Shown here piece after piece: positions 32,437-44,936 of a stretch of DNA of 64,000 nucleotides. Every line of letters begins with the position of its first letter. Position 1 is the stretch's first letter. Origin of the DNA: Oikopleura dioica (lineage: Eukaryota > Chordata > Appendicularia > Copelata > Oikopleuridae); assembly GCA_907165135.1 (NCBI GenBank), contig OU015567.1, forward strand, positions 10,049,001 through 10,113,000, given 5' to 3'. The position numbers and the translations under genes are program-made. The notes under the pieces are model-generated. The model ran no database searches. It was not told where the DNA came from and saw only the letters and a program-made list of their open reading frames with translations.

Positions 32437-33389
32437 ATGATTTTTCTGTATATCTAACTGCAATGTGCTGTTACTTCTATTCTAAGCTACCGTAGCCAAG
32501 TTACTGTCCTCACCATTTTACTATCTTGTTTCCCAATTCAACAATAAACGGAGAATAAACTAGAAAATTGGCAAAAAATATTTCAAGTCTTGAATGTATC
32601 CAGGATTAGTACAAGATAAAGTGTCCTACTACCCCGTTAACGCACAGTAACGCACTAGTAAATTCTTCAATCAGCGTCTGTCTTCCACGAGGGAGGATTC
32701 GCTGAGAATCAATCGAAGATTGAGTGAAGCGCGTGCGCGGAGGACTCTCGCGCTTCGCAGCAGAAAATAAGAATCACGAGAATCCCCCTGGCACTTGCCC
32801 AGCATAACAAATGTGATGACAAATGAACTCATTTTTACTAAAGCATACTCCGTTAGAGAAGTCATGAAATAGCATTTTCAACTGAAAAATAAAGTGTGAT
32901 CGTTAAAAATTGCATTTATGAATATTTTCTACAAAAATTGACTTTTCTTAATCTCTTTAGCAAAAATATTATCTAATAGAAAAAATGAATGTGCATTCTA
33001 TCTGGGCTGAGGTTTTTTCTTCAAATAAATCTTCATTTTCTTCAAAAAAATCGTCAGAATTCTCTCTTATTCTAAATAAGACCCGCTGAATAGTTACGCG
33101 GCGTAATTCACGCCCGAAAATGATATACTTTCGTGGCTTCTTTCCTTTAAAAAATTGTATTTCTCAATATCTCATCATAACACCACCAATCGTGAGGGAA
33201 ACTTGAAGTCGACATCTCTATTTTGACCTTGTCTGCGACGATTTTCTTGTGTCTACAAATGTTGTCCGCGTCCATTACTCATGATCTCGTCCTTCAGACT
33301 ATCGAAATCGGCGCGAAATTGGGAGAAAATCTTTCCCCAAGAGAACCAAAAGAAAAAAATACTCTACTCATCTAGACAACTGCTAAAGA
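32437..33389. other. Intergenic, no gene seen
   Basis: AT-rich and without supported exons. AATAAA at about 32543 fits the 3' end of the gene to the left. TCTAG at 33371-33375 may be the trans-splice or 5'-UTR acceptor for BCAS3. Confidence 0.4.
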
Positions 33390-36300
33390 ATGGGCACGTC
33401 AAAAGAAGGGATGCTGGTCCATCCGACGCCTTTTGAGGAGCAGTCTGTTCTTGACTCCGCCAAACATTTGCTTGTTCAGGTTTAATCTTTGTTTTGGTGT
33501 ATTTTTAACATTGACCTTTTTCAATAGCTTGATCTTTTGGGATCTATAAAGAAGAGCATTTTAGCGGTATCAAAAAAATCTTAAATATTGAAAAGTTAAT
33601 CCCCTAATTTGATTTTTCTCTTAATTTGGTCTTTTTGTAGGCTTTCGACTCGAATAAAACAGTTATAAATGTCCAAATTGGACATTTCGACATTTTATGG
33701 ACAAAAAATCACCACAAAATAGGAAATATTCTTGAAATTTAAACTAGAAACGACAAAAAACCGTGTGCATACGTGAATTTTCAGGCGGTTAATCAATCAG
33801 AAGGGCGACCAGAGACGGAAGAAGTCTGCTGGGTACGCTTTTGCCAGTGCGATCTCAACGATGTTGTTCGCAATCCAATTTACAATTCAAAAACTCACTC
33901 GTCAGAAAACTCATCTGGTGCCGGTCTCGTTCTTCTTCTTGGATACGCGCATGGAATCGCAGTTTGGCATCTGATGGCAAACACGGAAGCGAGAGAACTG
34001 TATTCGTCGAGAAGCGTCGGAACTTGCAGAACAGCCGTGATTTTACCTACGCCAAGCGATCATCGGAAGATCAACAGGCCTTACTTGGCGATCGTAGTCG
34101 GATCAGAAGTCAAGCTCATCTCGCTAGCGATGTCCAAAGAGATTCATTCGATAAAAGCCGACGGAGAAGTTGAAAAAATCGACGCGACGGACAAATACAT
34201 CGTCATTTCAAGCCCATCGACGATCTCCCTCTACTCGGCGGATAAGATCGAATGCTTGTATACGATCAAGGATTGTTTGGTCCCCGGAAGGTAAAAGTTT
34301 TAGCGCTTGTTTCCCTTCCTCAATCGTTATATTCAGAGATTGTAATCCCTTTGCCCTTGGAAAGAGATGGCTCGCCTACTCCCCAGAAAAACTAGACATG
34401 GGACAGCAAAGCCTTGGTGGCTATTTTTCAACTGGGAGTCAATCTTACACTGCTACGATGCTCTCTGCCGCGAAAACTCTTGGAAAGGGTATACATGAAG
34501 ATTTTTCTTTTCAACTTATTTCGGTAAAGGGCTTTCGCTGTTGGGAGAAACAGTTGGAAGAATGGCCGGCTCGCAGCCGAGAAACTATCGCAACGCAAGA
34601 GACGACGAGCAAAAACTCAAGAATCATCGAGGAATCGTTTCTGTGGTCGACTTGGAGCTTCTCGCAGACAATATTAATCAGCCGATTCATAATAGGAAAG
34701 AGTTCTTTCTTGTTTTCCTTCGCAAAAATATCATCGATCACTATAAAACAGCTCAACAACTCTTTCAAAAGCATCGTCTCCCACTGGGTAGCTCATCCAA
34801 AGCCCGTTGCAGCGGCGAGCTTCAGCCCTTCGGGAAACATTCTCGTCACTGCAGATGTAGCTGGTCGACAATTCCATGTTTTCTCGATCCATGTGCATCC
34901 CCAGTCCTCGGCCGACTCCGCAGTTCACCATTTATACACGCTTCAGCGTGGTGAAACGACCGCGCAAGTATTTGACTTTTCATTTTCGAACGATTGTCGC
35001 TGGATTTCGGCGGTTACCAGAAGAGGAACTGCTCATATCTTCCCTATCAACGCTTACGGGTAAACTTTCTACTTTTGTTTCCCCCCTAAGCGCCTTTTAG
35101 CGGCGAGCCTACAGTAAGAACGCACTGTGTAACTCGTGTTTCCAACCAAAAGTCTCTCTTCCACATCTCCGCTGGGATCAACTATTCCGACCCGAAGTCA
35201 AAGGATAAAAACGGCCAAAAACCCAATCCATCAGTGCCTCCAATCAAGTCTTCCTCACCTAAACTACCGCCTTTTCCCACTCCTACAGTCATTCTTCCAG
35301 TCGTCCAGATCAAGCAGGTTTAACAGGCGCGCCTCGTTTCTTATGTAACTTACTTTGTTTGATCTAGGGGCTAGTCATGGGACTAATTCCTGCTGCATCG
35401 AGCTACGAAAGTGATCAAAGTGAAGCTGCAGAACAAATGTCTACTATCTTCGCCTTCAACAAAACTTGCGTTTCATTTTCTCGGGAAATTCTCCAACATA
35501 CCTCCAGGGGGCCGCATCCGGAAGGACTTTATGTCATCAACGGACAGGGCGTTCTTTCTGAATTCACTCTCCAAGTACAAGGTGTAAAAATCAACGGGCG
35601 ACTAAACGATCAATCGGTAAATAACGCTCCCTCTGCTCCTCAATTATGAGCGATTCTAGTCCATCGAGGTCGCGGCAAAACCATCGCGCCAGTGGAATCT
35701 TCAGCGCCAGCGCAGCTGGACCGAATCGTCAACTCCTCTTCCTCCAAACTCGCCACTGATCTTGGCTTCAGAAGTTATTGGAACTTCATCCGGTCATTTG
35801 CTCAGAGCAGAGTTGGAAACAAAGCGATCGAGAACGACTTCTATGTCGAGTAAACGAGCTAGAGATGAGCGATCCGACCGTTTGTTCGATAGTCTACCGA
35901 GATCTCGCCAATCAAGGTTTGGTACAGTTGACTCACGGTAGCTAAACGACTATTCTAGCACTGATAGCGATTCTGATACGAAAAACGAGTGGCTTGGACA
36001 GATCGAAATGAACACACATGATTCGCCTGCCCGTCGACTTTGGATGGGCCCACAGTTCAGATTCGTCCAAAACACCACCGGAAATCATGATTCTCCCTTC
36101 GAGCGAAGACTGTCTCCCGAAAGTGCCTTATTGAACAGCCAAGAAGACATACAAATTCAACTTGAACAAAGCAAACCTAAAGCGATGCCGAATAGAATTC
36201 CTGCACATATTTCAGGTAAAAATCAGCAGAAACGCTCTATCTAAATATTTCTATAGATCAATTCACAGTACCAGGAAATTCTTGCCCTACAATTGAAATT

Positions 36301-36581
36301 GGATCTGGCCATTTCGACGCGTTTCAGGGACCAGGATCCGGCGAAGATCGAGTGAAGCAGACCCTGGCAGAGGCAATGCTAGACGAGCAAAAAGAGACTA
36401 CCCGTAGAATTTGTAAGTAAAGTCTTTTTACAAAAGAATTATCTCGTTTCTAGCGGATTCAAAATGGCCCTCCCCCTACTCCGACGACGAGACAGACCTA
36501 ATCATGGCCGTGGGCGAGTTCGAGCTCTCAACCAGTTCCCCTCCTTCTTCAGTCAACTCGCTTCAAATGAACACTACATGA
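33390..36581 (+). CDS. BCAS3: BCAS3 / Rudhira homologue (WD-repeat cytoskeletal regulator)
   Basis: Multi-exon gene. Clear exons include 33390-33479, 33785-34290, 34337-34488, about 34770-35060, 35101-35320 and 35368 onward, ending at 36581. Diagnostic stretches are VCWVRFCQCDLND, CNPFALGKRWLAYSPEKL, SQSYTATMLSAAKTL, HPKPVAAASFSPSGNIL, QFHVFSIHVHPQSS, AVHHLYTLQRGET, CRWISAVTRRGTAHIFPIN and ARRLWMGPQFRF, all typical of BCAS3. The protein is a beta-propeller with a BCAS3 domain. It binds microtubules and intermediate filaments, promotes Cdc42-dependent migration and, with PHAF1, associates with phagophores in vertebrates. The first intron is 305 bp, the others short. Junctions between 34490 and 34770 are approximate. 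The C-terminus is shorter than in vertebrates. Confidence 0.95.
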
Positions 36582-37080
36582 TCTGAAAGCGAATGATGAT
36601 TCAAACAGTGCTAACACAGAAAAGTAACAGTTACAAACCCGAACATTTACATCGCGCGATATAAAAATTACCACTTTTCCGATTTCGAGATCGTGTCTGT
36701 ATAAAATTCAACCATTTTCATTCGACTTTTTATGTTCTAGCGGATTCTCTTTTCAGAATCAATCAAAGCGGCAAAAGCCGTCGTCAACAAGTTTATTCAA
36801 TTCATAATAAATAATTCAAGAAAACTTCAACAACATCAAGTTTGGGAAATCACAAGGATGAGATCTCGAACTATTTTGGTTGATGATTATTTGACTATTG
36901 TATTTACAGAATACCGAGAAGTTAAATAAATATGCATGATGTATAAAATAGTTAATCAAGGACTTGGTGATCATCGCTTTGAAGTACCAGGGGACTCGGA
37001 GTTCATTGCCGGACGAGAAGATCTCCTGTAGAAAAGCTCAAAAATACGAAATTCTTTTCAATGACATAAGGTTGGAAAAT
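36582..37080. other. Intergenic between convergent genes
   Basis: Holds the 3' ends of BCAS3 (+) and calcineurin A (-); AATAAA-type signals occur near 36806 and 36925. Nothing else seen. Confidence 0.4.
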
Positions 37081-39169
37081 TAATATTTCAGCTCTTTCCT
37101 CGAGGGCAACATTTCGTTGACCTGATCCAGTTGCTTGATCGACCCAAAGTTAGAAATTCCGGACTCGCTTGCGTTCAGGCCTTGGACTGTTGACTTCAGA
37201 GGGTTTATCCGTAATAATTTTAGAAGAAACTATAGCAAATAAGACCCTTTCCTTCAGTGCGCTTTGGTCGAGCTCGCTTCCAGTTGCATGGGTAATGTGG
37301 GCCAATGTAAGATCTGAAAAGTATCATGCGGTTAGTAAATCAAAAAATATTTCCAGCGAATATTTTTTGAGAGAAAATTGTTGTTTGAGACGCGCTAAAT
37401 GTAAATTTCAAACTGACCGATTTCCTGTCTTTCTCTGATGGCGACAAACTGGTTCGCCATTTTGCCGATAGTTTTGATCTTCTGGCGGAGGACCTCTTTC
37501 TTCTTTTTCTTCTCAGTGGAAGGATCTTCGTCGTCATCTAACTCCTCTTTATTTTCGGTTGTAATTTTTGATTCTTCGTCAATGTTTTAAAACGAAATAA
37601 ACCGATTCCTAATTCTTCTTTGGTGCAAATATTCAAGAGACTGACCAACATATGCGTGACCTTTTCACCCACAAATGGAAGGGACCAGGTAAATACGTCC
37701 ATGAAGTTGGGAAGCCAGTAAGGATGCGGAGTTGAGTTGAACTGACGAATGTTCATCGATCCTTTATCCGTATTTTCGTACTGAAAGCAAGGATGACTTT
37801 GGAATCAGAACTTACTAATCACTGATTATTAATCAGAAGGTGAAAATTTACCTTGAGGATAGCTGCCTTGTTGCCATAAACATCGAGATAATTTGGCGCC
37901 GAAAACAACGTGATCAAAACTGGGAAACCGTTCTTTGGGTTACTCTTGTACATTTTATAACCTAGAATATTCATCATTCTTTGCTATTTTGGATAAAGCT
38001 TACCGTGATCTTGGGCTTCGTGGGCTCTAATCATGCACATGAAGCCGTTCTCGTTGAGAAACTTCAAAACTGCTGCGTAGGAGTAGAAGAAGGAGCATCC
38101 ACGAGCGGCATTTGGTTCAAAACGATCCTTAAAATTTTCGATAAAGTTGGGTTGGTGGAGATTACCTGGCCTGAGGGCTCGTTCCCAAAAGTTTCTAGCG
38201 GATCAGCCCAAAGAAGATCGCACATTGGTCCATCCGCTTCTGGCTCCTGAAAATATATTCAGACATCGTTGACGAAGAGTAATCTACCTGGAATCGGTTA
38301 ATTTTGCTGATTTCGTCTATTTTTTTGATGTGAGGGGAGATACCGCCATGCACGCAGAAGAACTTTTTGTTCATGATCGCGACCAACGGAAGAGCGTCAA
38401 AAGCGTTCATGCACTCGTTGTAAACTTCCTCGTTGTACTTGACGACGCATTCCTGGCGGAAGGTGAAATGCTCAGTCAGATGGCGACATTCGTGATTGCC
38501 TCGAAGGAGGAAGATCGAATCCGGGTAGCAGATCTTGAAGCACCAGAGATAAAGCACACACTCGATGGACGTATTTCCACGATCAACATAGTCGCCAAGA
38601 AACAAGTACTTGGTCCCCTTAGTCTTTGTCTTCGCATCCTCGATGGGCCCACCGACGGAGAAAAGTTTAAGGAGATCGTAAAATTGCCCGTGAATATCTC
38701 CGCACACCGTTACAGTTCCATCGACGTGGATGATATTTTTTTCTTTGGCCAAGATTTCCCGCCCCATTTTGAGAATTTTCAAGGCGCATGCGTTATCAAG
38801 TCGACCTTCGCGCTTTAGAAAATTGGCCACTAACTCGTAGTTCGGAACTTAGACGGGTGAAATTTTGAGTAAACGAAAAACTAGTAACTTTTTACTTGGT
38901 TTAAAAAAGACCACTGAACTAATACGCGTTGTATTTGCGTTGAAAATAGAATTCAACCGTTTCCTGAGCCTTTTCCAAAGACTTCTGCGATTGTTAGTCG
39001 GTTACTTGGTGGCTTTCAAGCGTTGAAAATAAGATATCACTAGCCTAGAAAAGCTACGAAAATAGACCACTAACTATTTTTTAAACGCTACCGGAGGATT
39101 ATCCTGGCACACTCGATCTATCGTGCTCAGTGGTGGTGAAACTGGTGTCGCGCTCTCGGTGGCAGCCAT
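37081..39169 (-). CDS. PPP3C: Calcineurin A, Ca2+/calmodulin-dependent phosphatase catalytic subunit
   Basis: The start at 39169 gives [20 protein letters not shown], matching the family's LSTxDRV. The catalytic core follows with [37 protein letters not shown] and the calcineurin-specific [10 protein letters not shown]. After the core come the calcineurin B-binding helix, the calmodulin-binding segment [16 protein letters not shown] and an autoinhibitory tail [19 protein letters not shown]. The metal ligands (Asp, His, Asp, Asn) are visible. At least seven exons are present. The enzyme dephosphorylates NFAT and other targets in response to Ca2+. The tail is compact and ends at 37081. A single gene is seen; the paralogue letter cannot be assigned in a tunicate. 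Confidence 0.95.
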
Positions 39170-39537
39170 TTTATTATCTGATCTTGCGCTTGAATAACTG
39201 TATGCAATCACACATGTTCTAGAAATAAGTCATTTTTTCCTGGAAAAAGCCTGTTTTTCTCTCCCCGCTAAAATTTTTGACTGAGTTTTCACCGATCAAT
39301 TGAGAATAATTGCCTTTCATTAGAAATATGTCTGTAGATCACACCCGAGATTGATTCTTTATGGCTGTATTCTAAAATCTTGGTTACATAAGTCGTTCGG
39401 AGATAAAATTCTGAGAATAAGCATAAATAGAGCCGAACTTTAATGGAGATGCATTTGAAATGTCGCTGAATTTTTGAATTAGCCCATCTGCGGAGAACGC
39501 TAAGCAGCTACTATACAATAAAGAGAAATCAGTTATT
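39170..39537. other. Divergent promoter region
   Basis: Spacer between calcineurin A (-) and the ITIH-C gene (+). A CAG acceptor-like site lies about 6 bp before ATG 39538. No further feature. Confidence 0.35.
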
Positions 39538-41129
39538 ATGAAGGTAAGCGAAATTGATAAAAAAGAGAATGAACTAGAAATTGTCCTAGCTCTCTACTGG
39601 TCTTCTTCTGGTCCTCGGTGGCGCTGATGCCCGACGATGGGTTCGACGAGGACGACAAGCCGATCCAACTACTGTGACCACGTCAACCTCTGCTACTACT
39701 ACAACCGCTACCACAGAGACAACGACGACTACTGTTGCGCCTCCAACCGCTGCAGCAGGTACTTTCCTGGACCAAATCTCCGGCGCCGACATCAGCTTCA
39801 ATGACGGGACCAACAACATCAACATCATGCCAATGGCAGATGGAACTGTCATGGTCGTTTTCACTAACAACGCAAATAATCTCGTCACTGCTACTTCCCT
39901 GGCAACTGTTGATGAAGCTGGTCAGATGCTTACTGGTTTGAGCGGTCTTCCAGATGGATCAACAACCGCTACTTGGGATCCAGCTCTTGGTCAATTCACA
40001 ACCGATACCGGTGCTATCTGGTCTGGCGGTGCAGCTCAGACCACAACTTCTGGACCAGCTGTTGTTTCTACCACTGCTCCCGGCGGTGCTTCCACTACCG
40101 GTGCCGGTGGAAATCCATATGCTCCAGGAATGTCCACTACAGCCGCTCCTGGCGCTGGTGGATCAACTCCATACGGTGGTGGGTCTGCAGGATCAACTAC
40201 TCCATACGGCGGAAGCTCTGGTGGCTCAACTGACTCTTACGCCCCAGCTGGAACTGGATACATTGCCAATGATCCCCACGTTCGAGTGACCAACGAAATC
40301 GGGCAAGCAATCTGCTACGATCTTCCCGGTGATGGACTTAGCTTCATCAGTCTTCTCAAGGACAACGAATCCGGCCTTGAAGTCAATGGTTTCATTTCCA
40401 ACACTCACAAGCACCGACTCTCTGGAATCGGCATCAAGGTCAGTTTCTTCCAGTAAAACAATATTGAAAAATCTTTCAGACACCCGCTGGCGTTGAAATC
40501 GCCATTGACTCTCACCACGTTACCGTTGGTTTCGACGGTGATGTCGAGGGAGACTACAACTACGATTCTTACATGAAGGTCCAGACTGACGATGCTGTCG
40601 TCGAAATCACTTCCAAACTCGAAGCTAAGCATCAGGTAAAATAAAAAAATATTAAAATTTGCTAAAATATCTCTCTAGGGTGTTTTCGTCGAGCTTGATG
40701 ATGGAACCTTCTTCCACATCGACGAGAAAGATATCAAGGATACCCTCAAGTTTGTCATTGCCAAGTCTAATGGTCTCTCTAACCATCTCTCCGGAATGCT
40801 CGGGCAAACCATCCAGCCACAAGGTAAGCATCAAAAGATCCAACTGAGAATAAAACCAACTAGACTTCCGAATCCACCCCGATGGATCTATCGAAGTTGA
40901 AGGCCGATGGATCATGCAAACTACTCTTGATGCCAAGCACTCTTGCTTCCGAATCCACGAATGGGACATTCAGTAAGTAACTTCTACAAAACAACCACTC
41001 AAGTTCAAATTAAGCAACTTCCTGGGACACAACCCCGCAGACTACGCCGTCGAAAACATGTTCGCTACACTCGACCACCCATGGGCCTCTATTACTGCTC
41101 AACTCGAGGAGGACTCGACCCCAAAATAA
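39538..41129 (+). CDS. Secreted mucin-like protein with ITIH C-terminal domain
   Basis: Exons 39538-39543, 39590-40438, 40480-40635, 40679-40823, 40864-40972 and about 41014-41129 join in phase. The first coding exon is only two codons. The signal peptide is MKLSTGLLLVLGGADA. Then comes a Thr-rich mucin-like stretch, a globular segment, a second low-complexity part with repeats around TTPYGGSSGGST, and a C-terminal domain starting NDPHVRVTNEIGQAICYDLPG. The latter matches the inter-alpha-trypsin inhibitor heavy-chain C-terminal (von Willebrand D-like) pattern. The von Willebrand A domain of true ITIH chains is missing. A secreted, heavily O-glycosylated matrix role is inferred; an appendicularian house component is possible. 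Confidence 0.8.
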
Positions 41130-41257
41130 ATAAATTGACACGGAGACTTAGTTTTTATAGAAATTGAAAATTTATTTCTTTCATGAGGAATATAGAGAAA
41201 GATTTGGGTGAAGACCCATGTTTGGAATTCACGCTGATGACTGATGACGAAGTCAAA

Positions 41258-42614
41258 TTACTGAGTGTTGTGGGTCTTGTGGCTGAACCATCCGTTGTCG
41301 CTGACACCTTTGTAGGTGGGCTGAAAGAAAGAGAGGGTTAATTGAAAGTTTTGCGGAGATAAAAGGTTACCTTGCATGATTTAGCGGGAGCAGTGACAGC
41401 TCCGGAGAAGTGGGAGTGAGCAGTAGATTTGCCCTCCATTTTCTCATCGGTCAGCTTCGACCAGGGGCAAGTCGACATGAGAACATGATCGGGCTTGCAG
41501 TTCTGGACTGGAACGTGCGTCGCCTTATCGGGGGCGGAGAAGTTTTGCTGATAACCGGTGGAGTATCCGATGTCATCATCACCGAATGTTCTGCGGAGGC
41601 CGACTGGGGGCAGGAAGGGCTTCGCCTGCTGGTCAAGGGATTTTACCTTGAAGTCGCTCATCATGGTGGACAGCTGGTTGGGGCCACCAACGGGCTCGCT
41701 GCGAGTAACCACCCGCTCAGGTTTGATAAGAGGGTTGTTGTACGTACGATCGTGAGTCGTCGTCATTGAGCTCTGAAAAGAACAGTTGACATCAAGGAAG
41801 AGAACGATGAAAGGCTTACCTTGTTAGTCAAATCGTAGTGGATACCATTCTCAACAGGTCGAAGAGGATTAACGCGCTCGATTTGCTGGGGCTGCAAGTA
41901 GTTGCCAGCGTAGTTGGTCGTGAACGTGTCCGAGGGCACCTTGGTGGGCACGATCGAACCATACTCTGGCTCAATGCAGATGGGGGCTCGCTTGGAGTTC
42001 CTAAAATCGGTAACATGGTTTCTAGAACGGATTTTGTTTACTTACTTGACTTCCTCAGCGTTGTAAGCCCGGTAGGTCTCACAGTTGACGGACTGAGTGG
42101 CCATGTCGCTCTCGCCCATTTCCATGAACTTCTCGGGAGTGCCGGGTCGGCATGGCTGTGGTGGCCGGGTGTCGCTCTTCTCCCAGAAGCAGTGGGAGTA
42201 GGTCGAGCAGTGGTTCATCTGCTTACTCTTGTCGATGAAGGTCGAAGTGTGATCCTGTCGTCGACGGATGGCGACGGGCTGCTGCCGGGGGTGAGCCTGG
42301 AAGGTCTCCCGATTCGAGGTGGTGAGGTCGCTGCTGTCAGCGTTACCGTTGCCGGTGAGCCACTCGTTGGCGTCAGACTCGGGCTTGATTGGCTTGGTTC
42401 GGCAATCGCTCTGAAATTCCCACTTTTAGAGTTGATTAATCTAAAAAGTACTTACGCCAACTGGGAGAAAGACATCGTCGTACTCCGTGCACTTCTTGGC
42501 GTCCTTGCAGTGCTCCTCGAAAGTGGAACCACCCCATGGAGCGATTGGGACACCGCCTTCCTTCTTCATTCCCATGAAGTAGCGGACGGGCTTGTCTTGG
42601 TCTTGCGCGCTCAT
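41258..42614 (-). CDS. Ciliary/axonemal microtubule-associated-type protein
   Basis: Five exons (42614-42456, 42410-42046, 42000-41820, 41772-41371 and 41320-41258) agree in phase through GT-AG introns and give about 389 aa. The protein is polar, without membrane segments, and rich in Pro, Thr, Asn and Tyr. Short phrases (SDTFTTNYAGNYLQP, YNNPLIKPERVV, FGDDDIGYSTGYQQNF, and a terminal GVSDNGWFSHKTHNTQ) resemble the TxY motifs of SAXO/PPP1R32-like and other microtubule-inner proteins of cilia and sperm tails. That assignment rests on motif style only. It lies convergent with the ITIH-C gene, 128 bp away. The start is the first Met, followed by an acidic/basic N-terminus. Confidence 0.65.
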
Positions 42615-43586
42615 TTTCTGCTAGCTTGGGCCATTCACGTGCAAAATTTATAAATTTGACGAAAAGAACTTTGCGAAGCTGTAAATACAAAATCGCGATT
42701 TTGCCATTTTTACCCTTCCTTCGACCTGTAGAAAAGAAAACTGACGATTTTCCGGAAAAATGAAAAACATCGGATGACATTCTAGAAAATTTGTGCCTAA
42801 AACTTTTTTTGGCAAAATATAGAAGGACCAAATAAATTTAACGACGTTACGACGGCATGATTTTATAACTGAATTCACTAAAAATTTTTGAAATTCAATA
42901 AATTAAAATCGCCTTCGCACGCCACTTCGCCAAAATCAAAATTTGGTCTAAAACGCGATGCACCAAAATTGCAGCCAAAATTTCAGGTCACTCGAAAACT
43001 TTGAATTTCAAGGATTGGGCGCGCCCAACTTCTCCGCACCAATAAAGCGCCCGAGCGCCACGGCATAAGAAAGAGAAATGCACCTGTAGAAAGGAAAAAA
43101 ATGAAAAAACCTTATATGCAGCTATCTAAAACATCTGTTGAAAGAGAAAAAGATAATCTCATGAAAAATTGATGGTTGTTTTCAAACAAGTGTAAAGAAA
43201 TCAATTTTTCGGTTCAGAAGGTAAACTTGTACAAAAAAAAACCGTGAATTTTAATTATTAGAGAGTAATTTTCTTAAGGTAAGTTATTGATAAGACCGGC
43301 TACTGTAATTTCTATACATAGAGAAATTAATTTTCTAAAAAAATCTGTAGAAAACATAATTTATCGCACGATCGATAATGGAGCTGCAAATTTGCATTAG
43401 GAAAAATACAAATCCCTGTCTAATAATTCCACGCTCATTAATACCCATGAGCTGGTGATTTTATTGCTGTGCACAGGCGAGCTTCAGAATCTTTCAAATT
43501 CGGCTTCTTTAGAATCCCATGAGGAACCCCACTCCTTCCAAAACCAACTGAGAAAAACAAAAAGTAGAAGATACTTGAAATAAATC
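42615..43586. other. Intergenic between divergent genes
   Basis: About 1 kb without a supported exon, including GC-rich patches near 43010-43065 and A-rich tracts. Probably the promoters of the ciliary-type gene and Rab33. Confidence 0.4.
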
Positions 43587-44620
43587 ATGAAGGAAGAAAA
43601 TAAATCGAGCCTGCCTAAAGAGCCAAGAATTTTTAAAATCATCGTTGTCGGAGATTCAAATGTCGGAAAGGTAAGAGCTTCATCAATAATTTTCTATTGT
43701 CAATAGACTATTGACAATAGTACTGATAGTAGAACTTCTATAAGAAATTTGTATCCGATTTTAAACATCATCAAAGGTGTTAGGATGGATTTTTTATAAT
43801 TTGAAGTCAAGGAATATTGCCCGGAAACCAATGGTGATCTGAACCAAGATGATCTTTATTGATGTTTGAAAATAAATAAGAGTAACAGACTGTGCATTGC
43901 TGTAATTTACAATTTGTTGTTTCAGACATGTTTGACGTACAGATTCGTGGAAGAACGCTTTCCGAGCAACACAGAAGCGACAATCGGCGTAGATTTCCGC
44001 GAAAAACGAGTGCAAGTCGACACAGAAACGATCCGCCTCCAAATTTGGGATACTGCTGGGCAAGAACGATTCCGGAAGTCGATGGTTTCACACTATTATA
44101 GAAACGCGGCCGCTGTTATTTTTGTCTATGACGTGACTTGGTGAGCTCTATTCAAAGTACAGTCATCATTTTTTTTTCGTTTTCAGCGAGCAGAGCTTCC
44201 GGAATATTCCCAAATGGATTACAGAAGCAGATCAACACATTTTACACACAGATGTTCCTCGATTACTGGTCGGGACCAAGAACGACTTGGAAAGTCAAGA
44301 AGTGATCAGGCAGCGAGCTCAAAGATTCGCTGATGCTAACTTTTTGCCCTTATTCGAAGTTTCAGCAAAGGTAAGATTCTCTAGGGACCGTTTTCTTCCA
44401 ACAAGCAATACTTCAATTCATACATGTTCTTAGAGCGAAGCCAGCCAGAGCCAAATAAATGCAATTTTCCTCACCGTGGCGCATAAACTCAAGCAACAAC
44501 GGCCGTTAATTCCCAAGCCAGCAAACCAAGTATGAAAAAATCGACAGAGAGATCAAAAACTTTTCATTCTAGCCCGTGATGATCGAATGGGAAGAGGATT
44601 CCAGCTCAAGTTGTTGCTGA
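43587..44620 (+). CDS. RAB33: Rab33-like small GTPase
   Basis: Exons 43587-43670, 43926-44140, 44187-44370, 44434-44529 and 44573-44620 fit exactly (208 aa). G1 is [11 protein letters not shown]2 lies around [10 protein letters not shown]3 is [20 protein letters not shown] (the KSMV-HYYRN phrase is diagnostic of Rab33), G4 is GTKNDL and G5 is EVSAK. The C-terminus is SSSCC, a double-cysteine geranylgeranylation signal. In vertebrates Rab33 acts at the Golgi and binds Atg16L1 in autophagy. G4 has T in place of the usual N (GTKND for GNKxD), which is tolerated in Rabs. The first intron (255 bp) contains a perfect palindrome near 43695. Symbol by similarity; A/B not assigned. Confidence 0.9.
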
Positions 44621-44936
44621 AAATTTCACTTTAAAACTATTTTCTTCATCCTCTTTTTTCTTCATCAGTTCCAGCTTGCAATAGACCTTCTTTCTTTCTT
44701 CATCATCGCACTACTGAAGCAACAAAATAAAAAGTTCTGTGACGTATTAAGCGAAAGCATGCGCTGATATTTAGTTATAGTCGGATAAATATTTGACTTG
44801 TAGCGGAGGCTGCTTCAGATTTTCTTAACAAAAGATACGAACTTTACTCAGAGAGAGGGAGAGAGACTTTACACACTGCATAGACATATCTCCTCTTTTA
44901 TAGCGACTGTTCATACTTCAAATAGATAGCTCTAGA
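44621..44936. other. Short intergenic region
   Basis: AATAAA near 44726 ends Rab33. A GA-rich tract (GAGAGAGGGAGAGAGA) lies near 44850. CTCTAG at 44930-44935 precedes the EPS8 start by one base. Confidence 0.4.

Noticed and set aside
41838-42653. 271-codon plus-strand frame opposite the ciliary-type gene
   Set aside because: It is the complement of well-spliced minus-strand exons and reads across their introns. The minus strand has consistent phases and protein-like composition.
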